A DNA stretch of 51,052 nucleotides from Candidatus Scalindua sp. (GCA_021777035.1 JAIQZR010000050.1:1-51052), one strand, 5' to 3'; shown: positions 35,230-45,619, counted from the stretch's first letter. Made by a program: numbers and translations. Notes: a model not told the origin generated them from the letters alone.

Positions 35230-36585
35230 TTAACAGAATTTGTCAATTGCTTCTGCCAGAGAAGATACCTCGGCCATTTTAAGTGATTTCAAACTTGAAG
35301 AGTCTTTGGTGTTGCCTTTTGGAATTATTGCGTTTTTAAACCCAAGTCTGGCTGCTTCTTTTATTCTACTGTCAAACTGACTCACTCCTCTTACTTCGCC
35401 TCCCAGGCCCAACTCACCAATTATAATAGTATTACTTGGTATTGCGATATCCTTAAAACTGGAAGCAATTGCAATTGCAATTGCAAGATCTGCTGCCGGT
35501 TCATCAATTTTTACACCTCCAACAACATTTACAAATACGTCATGTCCTCCTAAAAGAAGACCTGTTCTTTTCTCCAGTACTGCGAGTATCATCGTAACAC
35601 GATTATGGTCAGCACCGCTCACTTTACGCCCCGGCATTCCAAAGTTAGATTTAGTTACAAGTGCCTGTACTTCCACAAGCAGGGCCCTTGTACCTTCAAT
35701 GCACGAAATGATTACAGAACCTGAACTTAAATTATGTGCCTTGGAGAGAAATATATCTGAAGGGTTTTTAACCTCTCGAAGGCCATTTTGACACATTTCG
35801 AAAATCCCTATTTCATTTGTAGGGCCAAATCGATTTTTCACCGCTCTTAGAATTCTGAAGGATACAAATTTTTCACCTTCAAAGTATAGTACCGTATCAA
35901 CTAAATGCTCTAATACTTTGGGCCCGGCAATCATTCCCTCTTTGGTGACATGTCCAACTAAGAAAACAGAAGATTCCGTTCTTTTTGATATTTGAATTAG
36001 TTCATGAGCACATTGCCTGACTTGTGAAACTGTTCCCGGCGATGATTCAAGTTCTGGTTTGAACACGGCTTGTACTGAGTCAATTATGACGAGCTTCGGC
36101 TTGATTTTTTTGATGTGTTCAAGAATAACATTTAAATTGTTTTCTGCAACCAAAAAAATATTGTTTGATGTAACATTAAGTCTATCTGCGCGTAATTTTA
36201 TCTGCGCGGTTGATTCTTCCCCCGTTACGTACAATGATATGCAGTCCTGTTCACTGAATTTTTGACAGACGTGTAATAAGAGTGTTGATTTCCCTATTCC
36301 TGGTGTACCTCCAATTAAAACCGCTGAACCTGCCACAATGCCGCCACCGAGAATTCTATCAAATTCTTCGATATGAGTATGAATCCTAAGTTTACTAACC
36401 GGTTTTATGTCAGATATACAGACGGGGCTCTCTATATCATATTCCGAAACGACATGCGTAAATGAAGATTCGTATTTTTCTTCAACCATTGAATCCCACT
36501 CATCGCAACCAGAGCATCGACCAACCCATTTACTTGTTTTCCATCCACATTGCTGACAGACAAAAATAGTGCTAAATTTTGCCAT
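35230..36585 (-). CDS. radA: DNA repair protein RadA (Sms)
   Basis: A 451-aa RecA-related helicase that helps branch migration in recombinational repair. The N-terminal zinc finger is CQQCGWKTSKWVGRCSGC (C10, C13, C24, C27). Walker A is GGTPGIGKST (92-101), the RadA-specific KNRFG motif is VKNRFGPTNEIG, and the C-terminal Lon-protease-like domain contains MPGRKVSGADHNRV and GGVKIDEPAADLAIA. The ATG at 36585 is well placed. Its coding end lies just upstream of the SHOCT lipoprotein pair. Confidence 0.96.
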   Translation of the reverse strand: MAKFSTIFVCQQCGWKTSKWVGRCSGCDEWDSMVEEKYESSFTHVVSEYDIESPVCISDIKPVSKLRIHTHIEEFDRILGGGIVAGSAVLIGGTPGIGKSTLLLHVCQKFSEQDCISLYVTGEESTAQIKLRADRLNVTSNNIFLVAENNLNVILEHIKKIKPKLVIIDSVQAVFKPELESSPGTVSQVRQCAHELIQISKRTESSVFLVGHVTKEGMIAGPKVLEHLVDTVLYFEGEKFVSFRILRAVKNRFGPTNEIGIFEMCQNGLREVKNPSDIFLSKAHNLSSGSVIISCIEGTRALLVEVQALVTKSNFGMPGRKVSGADHNRVTMILAVLEKRTGLLLGGHDVFVNVVGGVKIDEPAADLAIAIAIASSFKDIAIPSNTIIIGELGLGGEVRGVSQFDSRIKEAARLGFKNAIIPKGNTKDSSSLKSLKMAEVSSLAEAIDKFC

Positions 36586-36652
36586 AGTATAACGTTATTG
36601 TTTCTTAATGTTTAACATCGCTATGTCTAAATCCTCATATTCCTAAAACAAT

Positions 36653-36680
36653 AAAAAAGGGGCCTGACAGCCCCTTTTTT
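36653..36680 (-). terminator. Intrinsic terminator of the mcsA-mcsB-clpC operon
   Basis: An 11-bp stem, AAAAAAGGGGC (36653-36663) and GCCCCTTTTTT (36670-36680), has a six-base loop and T-runs on both strands. On the minus strand it ends the clpC transcript, 31 bases after the stop codon, before radA begins. Confidence 0.9.
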
Positions 36681-36710
36681 ATAATACTCTATTTGTAAAA
36701 TTACTATTAA

Positions 36711-39185
36711 TTATTTATTATCATCCGAACCGATTGTAACTAACTCTTTTTCAACCGTTATCTCTTCGAAAATTAATTCTCCTTCTTGCAATTTTATCCC
36801 GATAGTATCTCCATCTTTAAATCTGCCTCTTAGGATATTTTCAGAGAGTGGATCTTCTATTAGATTTTCTATGGATCGATGCAGTGGCCTTGCTCCATAA
36901 TTTGGTTTATAGCTTTGGTCAATAAGGAAATCAGATGATTCCTGAGTTATCGTTAGAGCAATGTTATAGTTATGAAGTCTTGAACGAATCCCTTCCATTT
37001 CAATGTCAACAATCTTTCTCAAATCATCTTTAGTAAGATCCCTAAACACGGCAATATCGTTAATCCGGTTGATAAACTCCGGACGAAAATGTTTTTCGAC
37101 CGCCTCCAATAGCTGTTCTCGAATAGATTCATAAGATTGTTCACCTGAAGCTTTTTTGAATCCAAACGAGGATGCATTTTTGATTATATCACTACCAATG
37201 TTTGACGTCATTATTATGATTACATTTCTAAAATCAATATGACGTCCATAGCTGTCCGTTAATTTGCCTTCCTCCATAACCTGTAACAACATGTTAAACA
37301 CATCTGAATGAGCTTTTTCTATTTCGTCCAAAAGCAATACCGCATATGGACGCCTTCGGATCTTTTCAGTTAATTGTCCTCCTTCTTCAAAACCAACATA
37401 ACCAGGAGGAGCACCTATTAATCGTGATACATTATGCTTCTCCATGTATTCGGACATATCTATTTGAATCAGCGAATCTTCTTCCCCAAATAAAGATTTA
37501 GCCAATGCTTTTGAAAGTAGAGTTTTGCCAACACCAGATGGGCCGGTAAAGATAAAGCTGGCACTTGGTCTATTTGGGTTTTGCAAGCCCGCCCTTGATC
37601 TTCTAACCGCTTTTGCTACGGCATTAATAGCATTCTCCTGACCGATTACCGTTTTTCGAAGTTCGGCCTCGAGATTAAGCAACTTCTTCGCTTCTTCTGC
37701 TTCCATGCGTTTTAGAGGTATGCCCGTCATAGTTGAAACAACCTCGGTGATAATGGCTTCGTCTACCGTACCATCTACTTCCGTATAATTTTCCCGCCAC
37801 TCTCTTTCTACGTCACCTTTTTTCTTTTTCAATTTGTCTGCTTTGTCTCGAAGCTTCGCTGCTCTCTCAAAGTCTTGTAATGCTACGGACTCATCTTTTT
37901 CTTTTTCGAGGCATCCTATCTCTTTTTCTATATGCCTTACATCAGGAGGATGTGTAGTCGCCTTTAATCTTACACGGGCACCTGCTTCATCGATAACATC
38001 TATTGCTTTATCAGGCAAGAACCTTCCTGTAATATACCTGGTCGCATATTCTGTTGCTATTTTTATCGCCTCGTCAGTTATTGTAACTTTATGATGTGCT
38101 TCATATCTCTCCCTTAAGCCTTTTAAAATTTCAACAGTTTCCTCCTTTGATGGTGGATCGACAACTATCGTTTGAAATCTTCTTTCAAGCGCGCCGTCTT
38201 TTTCAATATATTTTCTATATTCATCGAGAGTTGTTGCGCCAATACATTGTATCTCTCCTCTGGAAAGTGCTGGTTTCAGGACATTAGATGCATCGATTGC
38301 GCCTTCTGCTCCTCCTGCACCTACCAACGTATGAAGCTCATCTATAAAGAGGATTATATTTTTTGCTCTGCGGACTTCTCCCATTACGGCTTTAATTCTC
38401 TCCTCAAATTGGCCACGGTATTTTGTACCTGCTACCATCATTGCCAAATCCAGGGCGACAATTCTTTTCTCGCGCAACAATTCCGGAACCGCACCGCTTA
38501 TCACCGCTTGAGCAAGACCTTCAACTATCGCGGTTTTTCCAACTCCAGCCTCTCCAATCAAAACTGGATTGTTTTTTGTTCGACGGCTTAGTACCTGAAT
38601 CAAACGTTCGATAATCGACTGTCGACCAATAACGGGATCTAATGACTGCTCCTTTGCTTGCTGTGTTAAATCGCGACCGAAGGAATCAAGGGCAGGAGTC
38701 TTTGACTTGCCTTTTTTTTCCTCTTTTTCTTTAGCACCCTGTGTAGTTTCCGCTCCAAGAAGTTCAATTACTTCCTCCCTGACGCCTTCTAGTTTTACTC
38801 CCAAATTCAATAAAACCTGTGCTGCCACACCTTCGCGTTCCCTGAGGAGTCCAAGTAGTTGGTGCTCTGTGCCTATATAGTTATGCCCCATAGCCTTTGC
38901 TTCTTCCATAGCATACTCTAACACCTTTTTTACCCTCGGAGTAAAAGGCAACTGACCAACTGAAAGAAGATCCGGTCCTGCTTGAACTATTTTTTCAACC
39001 TCCATGCGTATTTTTTTTAAATCAATGTCTAAATTTTGTAAAACATTTGCTGCCACGCCACTACCTTCTTTCACCAATCCAAGTAATATGTGTTCTGTCC
39101 CTATATATTCATGATTAAATCTTTTCGCTTCCTCTCTGGCAAGCGCCATTACCTTCCTTGCCCTATCGGTAAATTTGTCAAACAT
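36711..39185 (-). CDS. clpC: AAA+ unfoldase ClpC
   Basis: An 824-aa ring ATPase that unfolds proteins for ClpP. Two Clp-N repeats ([19 protein letters not shown] and [19 protein letters not shown]) precede AAA1 with [16 protein letters not shown]. The UVR/coiled-coil M-domain ([20 protein letters not shown]) and AAA2 ([35 protein letters not shown]) follow, with a short C-terminal tail. A GGTGG-type ribosome site precedes the ATG. It is the last gene of mcsA-mcsB-clpC, with 14 bases from mcsB. Arginine-phosphorylated clients would bind Clp-N. Confidence 0.97.
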   Translation of the reverse strand: MFDKFTDRARKVMALAREEAKRFNHEYIGTEHILLGLVKEGSGVAANVLQNLDIDLKKIRMEVEKIVQAGPDLLSVGQLPFTPRVKKVLEYAMEEAKAMGHNYIGTEHQLLGLLREREGVAAQVLLNLGVKLEGVREEVIELLGAETTQGAKEKEEKKGKSKTPALDSFGRDLTQQAKEQSLDPVIGRQSIIERLIQVLSRRTKNNPVLIGEAGVGKTAIVEGLAQAVISGAVPELLREKRIVALDLAMMVAGTKYRGQFEERIKAVMGEVRRAKNIILFIDELHTLVGAGGAEGAIDASNVLKPALSRGEIQCIGATTLDEYRKYIEKDGALERRFQTIVVDPPSKEETVEILKGLRERYEAHHKVTITDEAIKIATEYATRYITGRFLPDKAIDVIDEAGARVRLKATTHPPDVRHIEKEIGCLEKEKDESVALQDFERAAKLRDKADKLKKKKGDVEREWRENYTEVDGTVDEAIITEVVSTMTGIPLKRMEAEEAKKLLNLEAELRKTVIGQENAINAVAKAVRRSRAGLQNPNRPSASFIFTGPSGVGKTLLSKALAKSLFGEEDSLIQIDMSEYMEKHNVSRLIGAPPGYVGFEEGGQLTEKIRRRPYAVLLLDEIEKAHSDVFNMLLQVMEEGKLTDSYGRHIDFRNVIIIMTSNIGSDIIKNASSFGFKKASGEQSYESIREQLLEAVEKHFRPEFINRINDIAVFRDLTKDDLRKIVDIEMEGIRSRLHNYNIALTITQESSDFLIDQSYKPNYGARPLHRSIENLIEDPLSENILRGRFKDGDTIGIKLQEGELIFEEITVEKELVTIGSDDNK

Positions 39186-39199
39186 TTTTGGCCACCTTT

Positions 39200-40252
39200 T
39201 TATAAACCTTCAAGCCTCTTCCTTACGTAAGAGGCCCGGATAACATTTCTTTGTGCAGAATCCAGTTCACAGCCTTGTAACTTTTGCAAATGTGCCGGAA
39301 GCGTCAGGACAAAGAGTTCATTAAGGGTTTGCATTTCAATATCGTCGATTAGGCCGATATTGACACCCATACGAACCTGTGAAAGTAACTGTAAAATTTC
39401 TTCAGACGTAATCATTCTAGCTGCCTTGAGCATGCCATATGATCGCCAAATTCTATCTTCTAATTGATCCTTACTTTCTAGAACCAAAGCCTTCCTGGCC
39501 ATTCTCTCATAACTCGTTATACGTGGTATTACGCTTTCAATAATAGACAATATCTCTTTCTCCGATTTCCCTAATGCAAACTGGTTTGAAATTTGGTATA
39601 AGTCTCCGGATACTTTAGTGCCCTCCCCATACAAACCTCTTACCACCAAACCAAGCTTGCCTACCGCATTGAAAACCTTTTCAATATGTTTTGTCATGCC
39701 AAGTGCAGGAAGATGCAACATTACAGAAACCCGCATACCTGTACCAACATTTGTTGGACAGGCCGTTAGAAACCCAAATCTTGAAGAAAATGCAAAATTT
39801 AGGTTTTCTCCTAGAATATTATCAATTTCATCAATTGTATCCCAGGTGTTTTTTAGCTCGAAACCAGAGCGAATCACCTGAATCCTGAGATGATCTTCTT
39901 CATTAATCATCAAGCTAACAGTCTCTGACTTTCCAAATGCGACACCTCTCTCTCCTTCTCCTTCGGCATGCTCCTTGCTGATTAAGTGCCTTTCTACCAA
40001 AAATAGTTTATCAACAGCAGTTGCTCGGTTTAAATTTACATAAGAAACGTCTTGTGCTATGTTACGCTCAATTATAACCTTTCTGAGTAGAGATTCTATC
40101 TCTCTCCTTTGCTTTAGATTGGCGCGGGACAGAAAAGGATATCCTGTTATATTTCTCGCCAAACGGATTCTGCTGCTAATTACTATGTCAGATTCCTTGC
40201 CGGTACCCCTTAGCCACTCGCCCGTATTGTCAGAAAGATCTTTAATCTCCAT
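39200..40252 (-). CDS. mcsB: Protein arginine kinase McsB
   Basis: McsB phosphorylates arginines and so marks proteins for ClpCP. Phosphagen-kinase motifs are visible: VISSRIRLARNITGYPF, the loop VERHLISKEHA, NTWDTIDEIDN, and FGFLTACPTNVGTGMRVSVMLHLP with the catalytic Cys. The allosteric phosphoarginine-binding motif RDxxRA reads RNVIRA here. I use ATG 40252 (MEIKDL): AGGGA lies nine bases upstream. The 40276 and 40261 ATGs have no ribosome site at proper spacing. It overlaps the mcsA end by 11 bases. Confidence 0.94.
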   Translation of the reverse strand: MEIKDLSDNTGEWLRGTGKESDIVISSRIRLARNITGYPFLSRANLKQRREIESLLRKVIIERNIAQDVSYVNLNRATAVDKLFLVERHLISKEHAEGEGERGVAFGKSETVSLMINEEDHLRIQVIRSGFELKNTWDTIDEIDNILGENLNFAFSSRFGFLTACPTNVGTGMRVSVMLHLPALGMTKHIEKVFNAVGKLGLVVRGLYGEGTKVSGDLYQISNQFALGKSEKEILSIIESVIPRITSYERMARKALVLESKDQLEDRIWRSYGMLKAARMITSEEILQLLSQVRMGVNIGLIDDIEMQTLNELFVLTLPAHLQKLQGCELDSAQRNVIRASYVRKRLEGL

Positions 40253-40742
40253 CTTCAACATTCCCTGAAAGTTCATAAATTTTATCTCTTAACTCCGCTG
40301 CCTTTTCGTAGCTTTCTCTTTCTACCGCCTCATTCAATTCCTTACGTAACTGGATCAACTCGTTTTTCTTAACAATCTCTGCGCCTGCGCTTGCCGGTAC
40401 TTTACCCACATGTTGAGTGCTACCATGCATTCGTTCAATGAGAGGCAGCAGCCCTTTCTTAAATACATTATAGTCCATGGGGCAGCCAAGACGTCCCTGA
40501 GATCTGAACTCCAGATAAGAGAGACCACATACAGGGCAAGTTGTTTTTGACATCTCCCTTATTTCAGGGGAGACTTGGTTAATAAGGTTTGTTAAAACAT
40601 CAGATGGGGACGGCGTTTTTGGAAAGTGATTTGTGACATTTTGGGCACAATCCTCGCAGAAATGCCTCTCTTGTTTCTCGTTATCTATAATTTCAGTCAG
40701 GTGCACTGTGGCCAGTTTTTTATTGCATGACTCGCATTTCAT
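40242..40742 (-). CDS. mcsA: McsA, activator of McsB
   Basis: A 166-aa zinc-finger protein with CESC (C3, C6), FCEDC (C29, C32) and a second Cys set (TCPVC, LGCP; C69, C72, C87). The C-terminal UVR motif ELNEAVERESYEKAAELRDKIYEL stretches over about 135-158. McsA stimulates McsB and links it to ClpC. The ATG is preceded by AGGAGAGG. No ctsR gene lies beside it, although ctsR-mcsA-mcsB-clpC is the standard order in Firmicutes. Confidence 0.93.
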   Translation of the reverse strand: MKCESCNKKLATVHLTEIIDNEKQERHFCEDCAQNVTNHFPKTPSPSDVLTNLINQVSPEIREMSKTTCPVCGLSYLEFRSQGRLGCPMDYNVFKKGLLPLIERMHGSTQHVGKVPASAGAEIVKKNELIQLRKELNEAVERESYEKAAELRDKIYELSGNVEDGD

Positions 40743-40770
40743 TGTAAATAGTTTCCTCTCCTAATGATCC

Positions 40771-42075
40771 TTATTTTTTTGTCCATTTCAATAGCTCTGT
40801 AACCTTTCCAAGAGAAGTTTTTCCACGAGAAATCTCCTCACGTAATCTGTTCTCTCTTTCCAGCCAATCCATTGCGTAGTTAGCCATTTCTTTGGCTTTC
40901 CGCCTTGGTATAACTATTAGGCCATCACTGTCACCTATGATCCAATCACCACTATTTATCACGATGCCGGAAATATTTATAGGCACTCCTATCTCGCCAA
41001 AACCTTTAGGTTCTCCCGCGTTTGGCATGACCAGCCTGGCAAAGGTAGGAAATCGCAATTTTCTTATTTCTCCGCTATCACGAATTGCCCCGTTTACGAC
41101 TACCCCTGCAAGCTTTTTCTGTATCGCGCTATGCGTTGCAAGCTCCCCCCACACTGCAGGGCCGACGCCACCGGAATCAATTACTATTACATCACCTTGC
41201 TCTGCAATATCTATCGCTTCAACCGGTTTTGCCCAATCACCAGGATATGTTCGAACAGTTACTGCCCGTCCGATCATCTTCGGTTCCAAACTTATACAAT
41301 TTATCCCGCTGATCCCTTTCAATCGGTGGCTGCCATCTGATATATTTGCGGTAGAAACTCGTTCTAATATTTTACGGATGTCGTCGCCTGACGTTCTTTT
41401 AAATAAATCCCCTGTGATCTTCTCGCGAGTTGAAATCGCCTTCTTTAGATTTTCGGTAGCAGTCTTTATGTCTGTCGCCTTGCAAATTGCGCCGCCTACT
41501 ATCACAATTTTTGCACCAGCATTTACTGCGTCAACCACAGTTTCAGAATTAATCCCCCCAGCAACAGCAACAGGAATATTAACTTTTGAGCAAATTTCAT
41601 GGAGCCTTTTGAAAGGACTAAGCCCCTGCATCTGTTCGTCAATAGCAGTATGAATACCAATAAAATCGGCACCCCATTTCTCAACATCTACCGAACGAGA
41701 AACGCAATCAACAACTCCGAGGAGATCAACTTCGATTTTTATTCCGTAATTCTCCCCTGCGCTTATACACTCTTTTATTGTTGCGTCTGTGGCACCCCCC
41801 ATTACAACCGCAATGTCTGCTCCGGCTTTAGCCGCCGCTTCCATTTCCACTCGACCGGCATCCATTGTCTTCATATCAGCGACTATCGTCGTGGAGGGAA
41901 ACTCTTTCCGAAGCATCCTTATAGAATCCAACCCTTCACTTTTAATTAAAGGGGTCCCCGCCTCAATCCAGTCAACGCCTGCGGCAACCGCCTCCCTGGC
42001 CACATTGACAGCACGTTTTAGGTTTATAAAATCTAAAGCTATTTGAAGGATAGGAGTGTCTAAATTAATGTTCAC
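40771..42075 (-). CDS. HPS-RraA fusion: 3-hexulose-6-phosphate synthase plus RraA-like domain
   Basis: A 434-aa fusion. The N-terminal ~215 residues are a KDPG/OMPDC-type barrel (LQIALDFINL, ADMKTMDAG, VDLLGVVDC, IGIHTAIDEQM, VAVAGGINSETV, IVIVGGAI), the HPS enzyme of the ribulose-monophosphate route. The rest is RraA-like (GRAVTVRTYPGDW, GGVGPAVWGELATHSAIQKK, GVVVNGAIRDSGEIR, GDSDGLIVIPRRKA), a fold covering RNase E regulators and oxaloacetate/HMG aldolases. It starts with GTG at 42075. Which reaction each half performs here is not settled. It lies upstream of mcsA and downstream of queD on the same strand. Confidence 0.9.
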   Translation of the reverse strand: MNINLDTPILQIALDFINLKRAVNVAREAVAAGVDWIEAGTPLIKSEGLDSIRMLRKEFPSTTIVADMKTMDAGRVEMEAAAKAGADIAVVMGGATDATIKECISAGENYGIKIEVDLLGVVDCVSRSVDVEKWGADFIGIHTAIDEQMQGLSPFKRLHEICSKVNIPVAVAGGINSETVVDAVNAGAKIVIVGGAICKATDIKTATENLKKAISTREKITGDLFKRTSGDDIRKILERVSTANISDGSHRLKGISGINCISLEPKMIGRAVTVRTYPGDWAKPVEAIDIAEQGDVIVIDSGGVGPAVWGELATHSAIQKKLAGVVVNGAIRDSGEIRKLRFPTFARLVMPNAGEPKGFGEIGVPINISGIVINSGDWIIGDSDGLIVIPRRKAKEMANYAMDWLERENRLREEISRGKTSLGKVTELLKWTKK

Positions 42076-42097
42076 TTATGGTTTGTAAAAGAACGAA

Positions 42098-42463
42098 TTA
42101 TACGTAATATGCAGCAGCGCATTTTTCAGATTCCCATGTCTTAACCTTGGCAACAAATACTTCCGGAGGTAACTGTTCACTTAAGCTGCTATATATTATC
42201 TTTGAAACATTTTCTGTTGTGGGATTCTCCTGTTTAAACTCACTCAATTCATTTAAATAAGAATGATCAAAATGAGAAAGTATTTCGCCAAGTTTCTTTT
42301 TAATAATCTTGAAGTCCATAACCATTCCCAGCTTGTTAAGTTTTTCTGCCTTAAGTGTAACTTCCACCCTCCAGTTATGCCCGTGTAATTTCTCACAATC
42401 TCCATCATAACCACGTAAATTGTGAGCACCGGCAAATGTTTTTTCGACAACGAGTTCATACAT
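42098..42463 (-). CDS. queD: 6-carboxy-5,6,7,8-tetrahydropterin synthase
   Basis: QueD converts dihydroneopterin triphosphate to carboxytetrahydropterin in queuosine/7-deazaguanine synthesis. From ATG 42463 the numbering is clean: FAGAHNL (His14), GDCEKLHGHNW (catalytic Cys23, zinc His27 and His29), and later the HFDHSYLNEL and PTTENVS motifs. The open frame continues 28 codons upstream to 42547, but those residues do not belong to the family. About 121 aa is the usual size. No queC/queE lies here. Confidence 0.88.
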   Translation of the reverse strand: MYELVVEKTFAGAHNLRGYDGDCEKLHGHNWRVEVTLKAEKLNKLGMVMDFKIIKKKLGEILSHFDHSYLNELSEFKQENPTTENVSKIIYSSLSEQLPPEVFVAKVKTWESEKCAAAYYV

Positions 42464-42605
42464 ATTAATGAATCCAACACACTTTTTATCGGCAGTAAAT
42501 GATATTTGTTTAACAATTAATTCTACTTTGCTGAAAATGAAAGTCAAGCGTTTTTTAAATGCCGGAAGATCGTTAAGAACGCAATCTAGAGAGGGATCCT
42601 GTTTA

Positions 42606-43085
42606 TTAATAAGACCTCAATGATACTGCTAAAAACAGTATTACAAAAACTAATACCAGAGCAAATACCTGTAAAATTTTCTTATAGACAGGTGGTTTGA
42701 CTAAACATGAACAATCTTCTTCCGTTTTATCTTCTTTAATGAGAAAAGCATTTACACCGTAAACGATAAAGAGGCATACCGCGAGCAGGATCTTAATTCT
42801 AATCACTGTCTTGTATCCTGAACTTAAACTTGTTTCTGCAACTGACATAATGCTGTCAATAGAATTAATTATTCCGGTAACAATAAGTACACATATTAAT
42901 ATCCCAACATAAATACGAAATCTTTCGTGAATATCATTGGAAAATGTTCCTATTCCGAAAGCAGAAGAATTTCTTCCCAAAACCGGCCGTAATATTGCCA
43001 CGAGAAAAATCATTCCTCCAGCCAGAAGGGCTGCTGCAGAAAGGTGAAACCAGTGGTTAACCGACATCAACGTGTCAAGTATCAT
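42606..43085 (-). CDS. Small membrane protein, CopD-like
   Basis: A 159-aa protein with about four transmembrane segments (WFHLSAAALLAGGMIFLVAIL, YVGILICVLIVTGIINSI, TVIRIKILLAVCLFIVYGV, VFALVLVFVILFLAVSL). The early His-containing helix and later Arg-Ile-Lys segment fit a CopD/DUF2269-like membrane protein, but this is a weak assignment. The short loop KEDKTEEDCSCLVKP has two Cys residues. It may bind heme or metal. It is divergent from serA. Confidence 0.55.
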   Translation of the reverse strand: MILDTLMSVNHWFHLSAAALLAGGMIFLVAILRPVLGRNSSAFGIGTFSNDIHERFRIYVGILICVLIVTGIINSIDSIMSVAETSLSSGYKTVIRIKILLAVCLFIVYGVNAFLIKEDKTEEDCSCLVKPPVYKKILQVFALVLVFVILFLAVSLRSY

Positions 43086-43453
43086 AGTTAAATCTCCGTC
43101 ATTTTTTGTGATTTAGAATTCAGACAAAGCCACTCTACAATAGCTTGTCAAACTGTTTAATGCAATTACTTTAGGTTAGTTGAATCTGAATCGAAAATCA
43201 AAAGGTTTTTATCTTTATGGTTTTTAATTTTTATAGCAATTTTAAAAGTAATTTAAAAATTGCTGGTTAAATTTTTTGTTAAACATATTGCCTTTGATTT
43301 CCATTAGATTGCATGCTAGAATTGCCACTGCATCATTTTACTCATAAACTTACAAACAAGTGTTAAGAGGAAAGGCGGCATCGACACATGCATACCTGGA
43401 CTTAAGACAATAAAACGAATATAATTTGTATCACACTTAATTATTTTAGAAAT
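43086..43453 (+). promoter_or_regulatory. Divergent promoter region upstream of serA
   Basis: No gene was found in this stretch. Toward serA, TTGATT (43294-43299) and TAGAAT (43317-43322) are spaced by 17 bases. Transcription from there would leave a leader of about 125 bases, long enough for a regulatory RNA element, but no known riboswitch pattern was recognised. Confidence 0.4.
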
Positions 43454-45034
43454 ATGAAAGTATTAATATCAGATAACCTACCGGATATATGCAGAACAAT
43501 TTTGGAAAGCGCGGATATACAGGTAACAACAAAGACAGATTTTACGCCGGAAGAGCTACAAAAAGAGATAGGCGTATATAATGGTTTAATTATCCGGAGC
43601 AGTACCCAGTGCACGCCGGAGATTATTGAAAAGGCAGAGAAGCTTCAAGCCATTTGCCGGGCCGGTGTAGGGGTTGACAACGTTAATGTTCCTGCTGCTA
43701 CGAAAAAAGGAGTTATTGTAATGAACACTCCGGGTGGAAACACAACTTCAACTGCAGAACATGCGATCACGCTCCTTTTAGCCTTATCAAGGAATATACC
43801 GCAGGCATGCAATTCTGTTCGTGAAGGAAAGTGGGAACGCAAGAAATTTACGGGTACTCAAGTTTCCGGAAAAGTACTGGGCGTAATTGGATTAGGTAAA
43901 ATAGGGAAAGAGGTCGCAAAACGTGCTATAGCGCTGGAGATGAAAGTGCTGGGATACGATCCTTTTGTTTCGAATGAAACAATTCCAAAGCTGAATGTTC
44001 AACTTGTAGAGAACCTCAACGAAATATACAAACAGGCAGATTATATAACGTTGCATATTCCCTTAATTAACGATACGAAACACCTGATTTCCAAAAGTGA
44101 ACTTGAAATAATGAAGGATGGAGTAAGGATAATAAACTGTGCAAGAGGTGGTATAATCTCTGAAGAGTCACTTTATGACGCACTTGTGAGCGGTAAAGTC
44201 GCTGGCGCCGCAATTGATGTTTTTGAGAAAGAACCGCCAGGAAATAACAAACTACTGGAGCTTGACAATGTCCTTCCGACGCCGCATCTTGGAGCTTTGA
44301 CAAAGGAAGCTCAACTTGCGGTAGCCGAGGATGCCGCAAAGCAGATGGTTGATGTGCTAAAGAACAATATCGTACGAAATGCGGTTAACATGCCAGTGCA
44401 GGGCCCTGAAGAGCTACAACAGCTTAAACCGTATACATCACTGACAGAGAAAATGGGCGCACTCTTATGCCAGTTGGTAAGAGGCAGAATCCAATCTATA
44501 GACATACAGTATAGCGGTGGAGTTTCTAAGGATAATATTCGCCCTTTAACAGACTGCTTACTGGTGGGCTTGCTAAAGGATGTTTTAGATGAGAATGTGA
44601 ATATCATAAATGCGCGAATGCTGACCGATGAAAGAGGAATTAAGATTAATGAAATAATCAGTAGCGCGACAGGGGATTATACCAATCTGATTTTTGCCAG
44701 AATTAGTACGGATGATGGTGAAAGCTCTGCTTCAGGCACCGTATTTAAAAATAATGAACCTAAAATAGAAACAATAAACGATTATCGTGTAGATATGGAT
44801 CCAATTGGACATGTACTGATCTTATTGGGACAGGACAAACCGGGATTGATCGGAGAAATAGGCAAGATGTTGGGCGATCAGAATGTAAATATAGGTCATA
44901 TGACATTCGGCAGAAAAGAGACTGGTGGTGTTGCAATGATTGTTCTCAATGTCGATGCGGTAGTGTCTCAGGAAACTCTCTTATCAATAGAAAAGATGGA
45001 ATGCATCAATTCTGCATACATGTTAAAATTTTAA
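43454..45034 (+). CDS. serA: D-3-phosphoglycerate dehydrogenase
   Basis: The first enzyme of serine synthesis. At 526 aa it is the long SerA with NAD domain, intervening ASB domain and C-terminal ACT domain. Visible are IIRSSTQCTPE, GVGVDNVNVPAATKKGV, the Rossmann LGVIGLGKIGKEVAKRA, the catalytic IINCARGGIISEESL and FEKEPP, and HLGALTKEAQ. The ACT part begins about DPIGHVLILLGQDKPGLIGEIG and would bind serine. The upstream promoter lies about 130 bases away. Confidence 0.95.
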   Translation: MKVLISDNLPDICRTILESADIQVTTKTDFTPEELQKEIGVYNGLIIRSSTQCTPEIIEKAEKLQAICRAGVGVDNVNVPAATKKGVIVMNTPGGNTTSTAEHAITLLLALSRNIPQACNSVREGKWERKKFTGTQVSGKVLGVIGLGKIGKEVAKRAIALEMKVLGYDPFVSNETIPKLNVQLVENLNEIYKQADYITLHIPLINDTKHLISKSELEIMKDGVRIINCARGGIISEESLYDALVSGKVAGAAIDVFEKEPPGNNKLLELDNVLPTPHLGALTKEAQLAVAEDAAKQMVDVLKNNIVRNAVNMPVQGPEELQQLKPYTSLTEKMGALLCQLVRGRIQSIDIQYSGGVSKDNIRPLTDCLLVGLLKDVLDENVNIINARMLTDERGIKINEIISSATGDYTNLIFARISTDDGESSASGTVFKNNEPKIETINDYRVDMDPIGHVLILLGQDKPGLIGEIGKMLGDQNVNIGHMTFGRKETGGVAMIVLNVDAVVSQETLLSIEKMECINSAYMLKF

Positions 45035-45214
45035 AAAATAGTTTATGGGCAATTAATATTATTTATTCAGGAGAAGAAAAACACACACGTTTTTTTATCT
45101 GAGTTTTAAGTTCAGTAAAACCTCAAAGTAGTTCTGCGGCGAATGACGTAATATAATACACTCTGTGTTCCGAATCGGTCAAAGCGCTAGCCATTAAATT
45201 AAAGGAGTATATAG

Positions 45215-45619
45215 ATGACACTGGGAAAATGGGATCCATGGCAAGAACTTACAAGGTTACAACAGGAGGTAAATGACTTATACAGTAATTTTTTCAATCG
45301 TTTTCCATCAACAAAAGAGATATCTTTCACACCGCAAATAGAGATGTATGAAACGGAAGAAGAGATTGTCCTTAATGTTGCACTTCCGGGTACACTTCAA
45401 GAAGACATTGATATATCCTTAGAGAAAGAAGATGTGTTATACATTAGAGGCGAAAGACCTGATCTGCACAGGACTATTGTTGGCCCACGTCACATTGAAG
45501 AATTGTGTTACGGGTATTTTGAGAGGCAAGTACAACTGCCTGCCAAATGTTTTCGCGAAAAAATAGAAGCAGATTACTCCGAGGGAATTCTTAATATACG
45601 AATAAGTAAAAAGGTATAA
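45215..45619 (+). CDS. Hsp20-family small heat-shock protein
   Basis: A 134-aa sHSP with the alpha-crystallin core: [47 protein letters not shown] and the terminal ISKK motif ([10 protein letters not shown]). It binds unfolding proteins for later refolding. AAAGGAG precedes the ATG. It is followed two bases later by dnaJ, so the two are an operon. I looked for a CIRCE inverted repeat upstream and saw none; TATAAT occurs at 45152-45157 without a good -35 box. Confidence 0.9.
   Translation: MTLGKWDPWQELTRLQQEVNDLYSNFFNRFPSTKEISFTPQIEMYETEEEIVLNVALPGTLQEDIDISLEKEDVLYIRGERPDLHRTIVGPRHIEELCYGYFERQVQLPAKCFREKIEADYSEGILNIRISKKV

Noticed and set aside
37834..38591. Long plus-strand open frames opposite clpC (up to 139 aa).
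   Set aside because: They are antisense shadows of a well-conserved gene with no ribosome site or family match; similar shadows opposite HPS-RraA, topA and dnaJ were also dropped.
45035..45214. Possible CIRCE or heat-shock promoter ahead of hsp20-dnaJ.
   Set aside because: No TTAGCACTC/GAGTGCTAA repeat, and no -35 box fits TATAAT at 45152.
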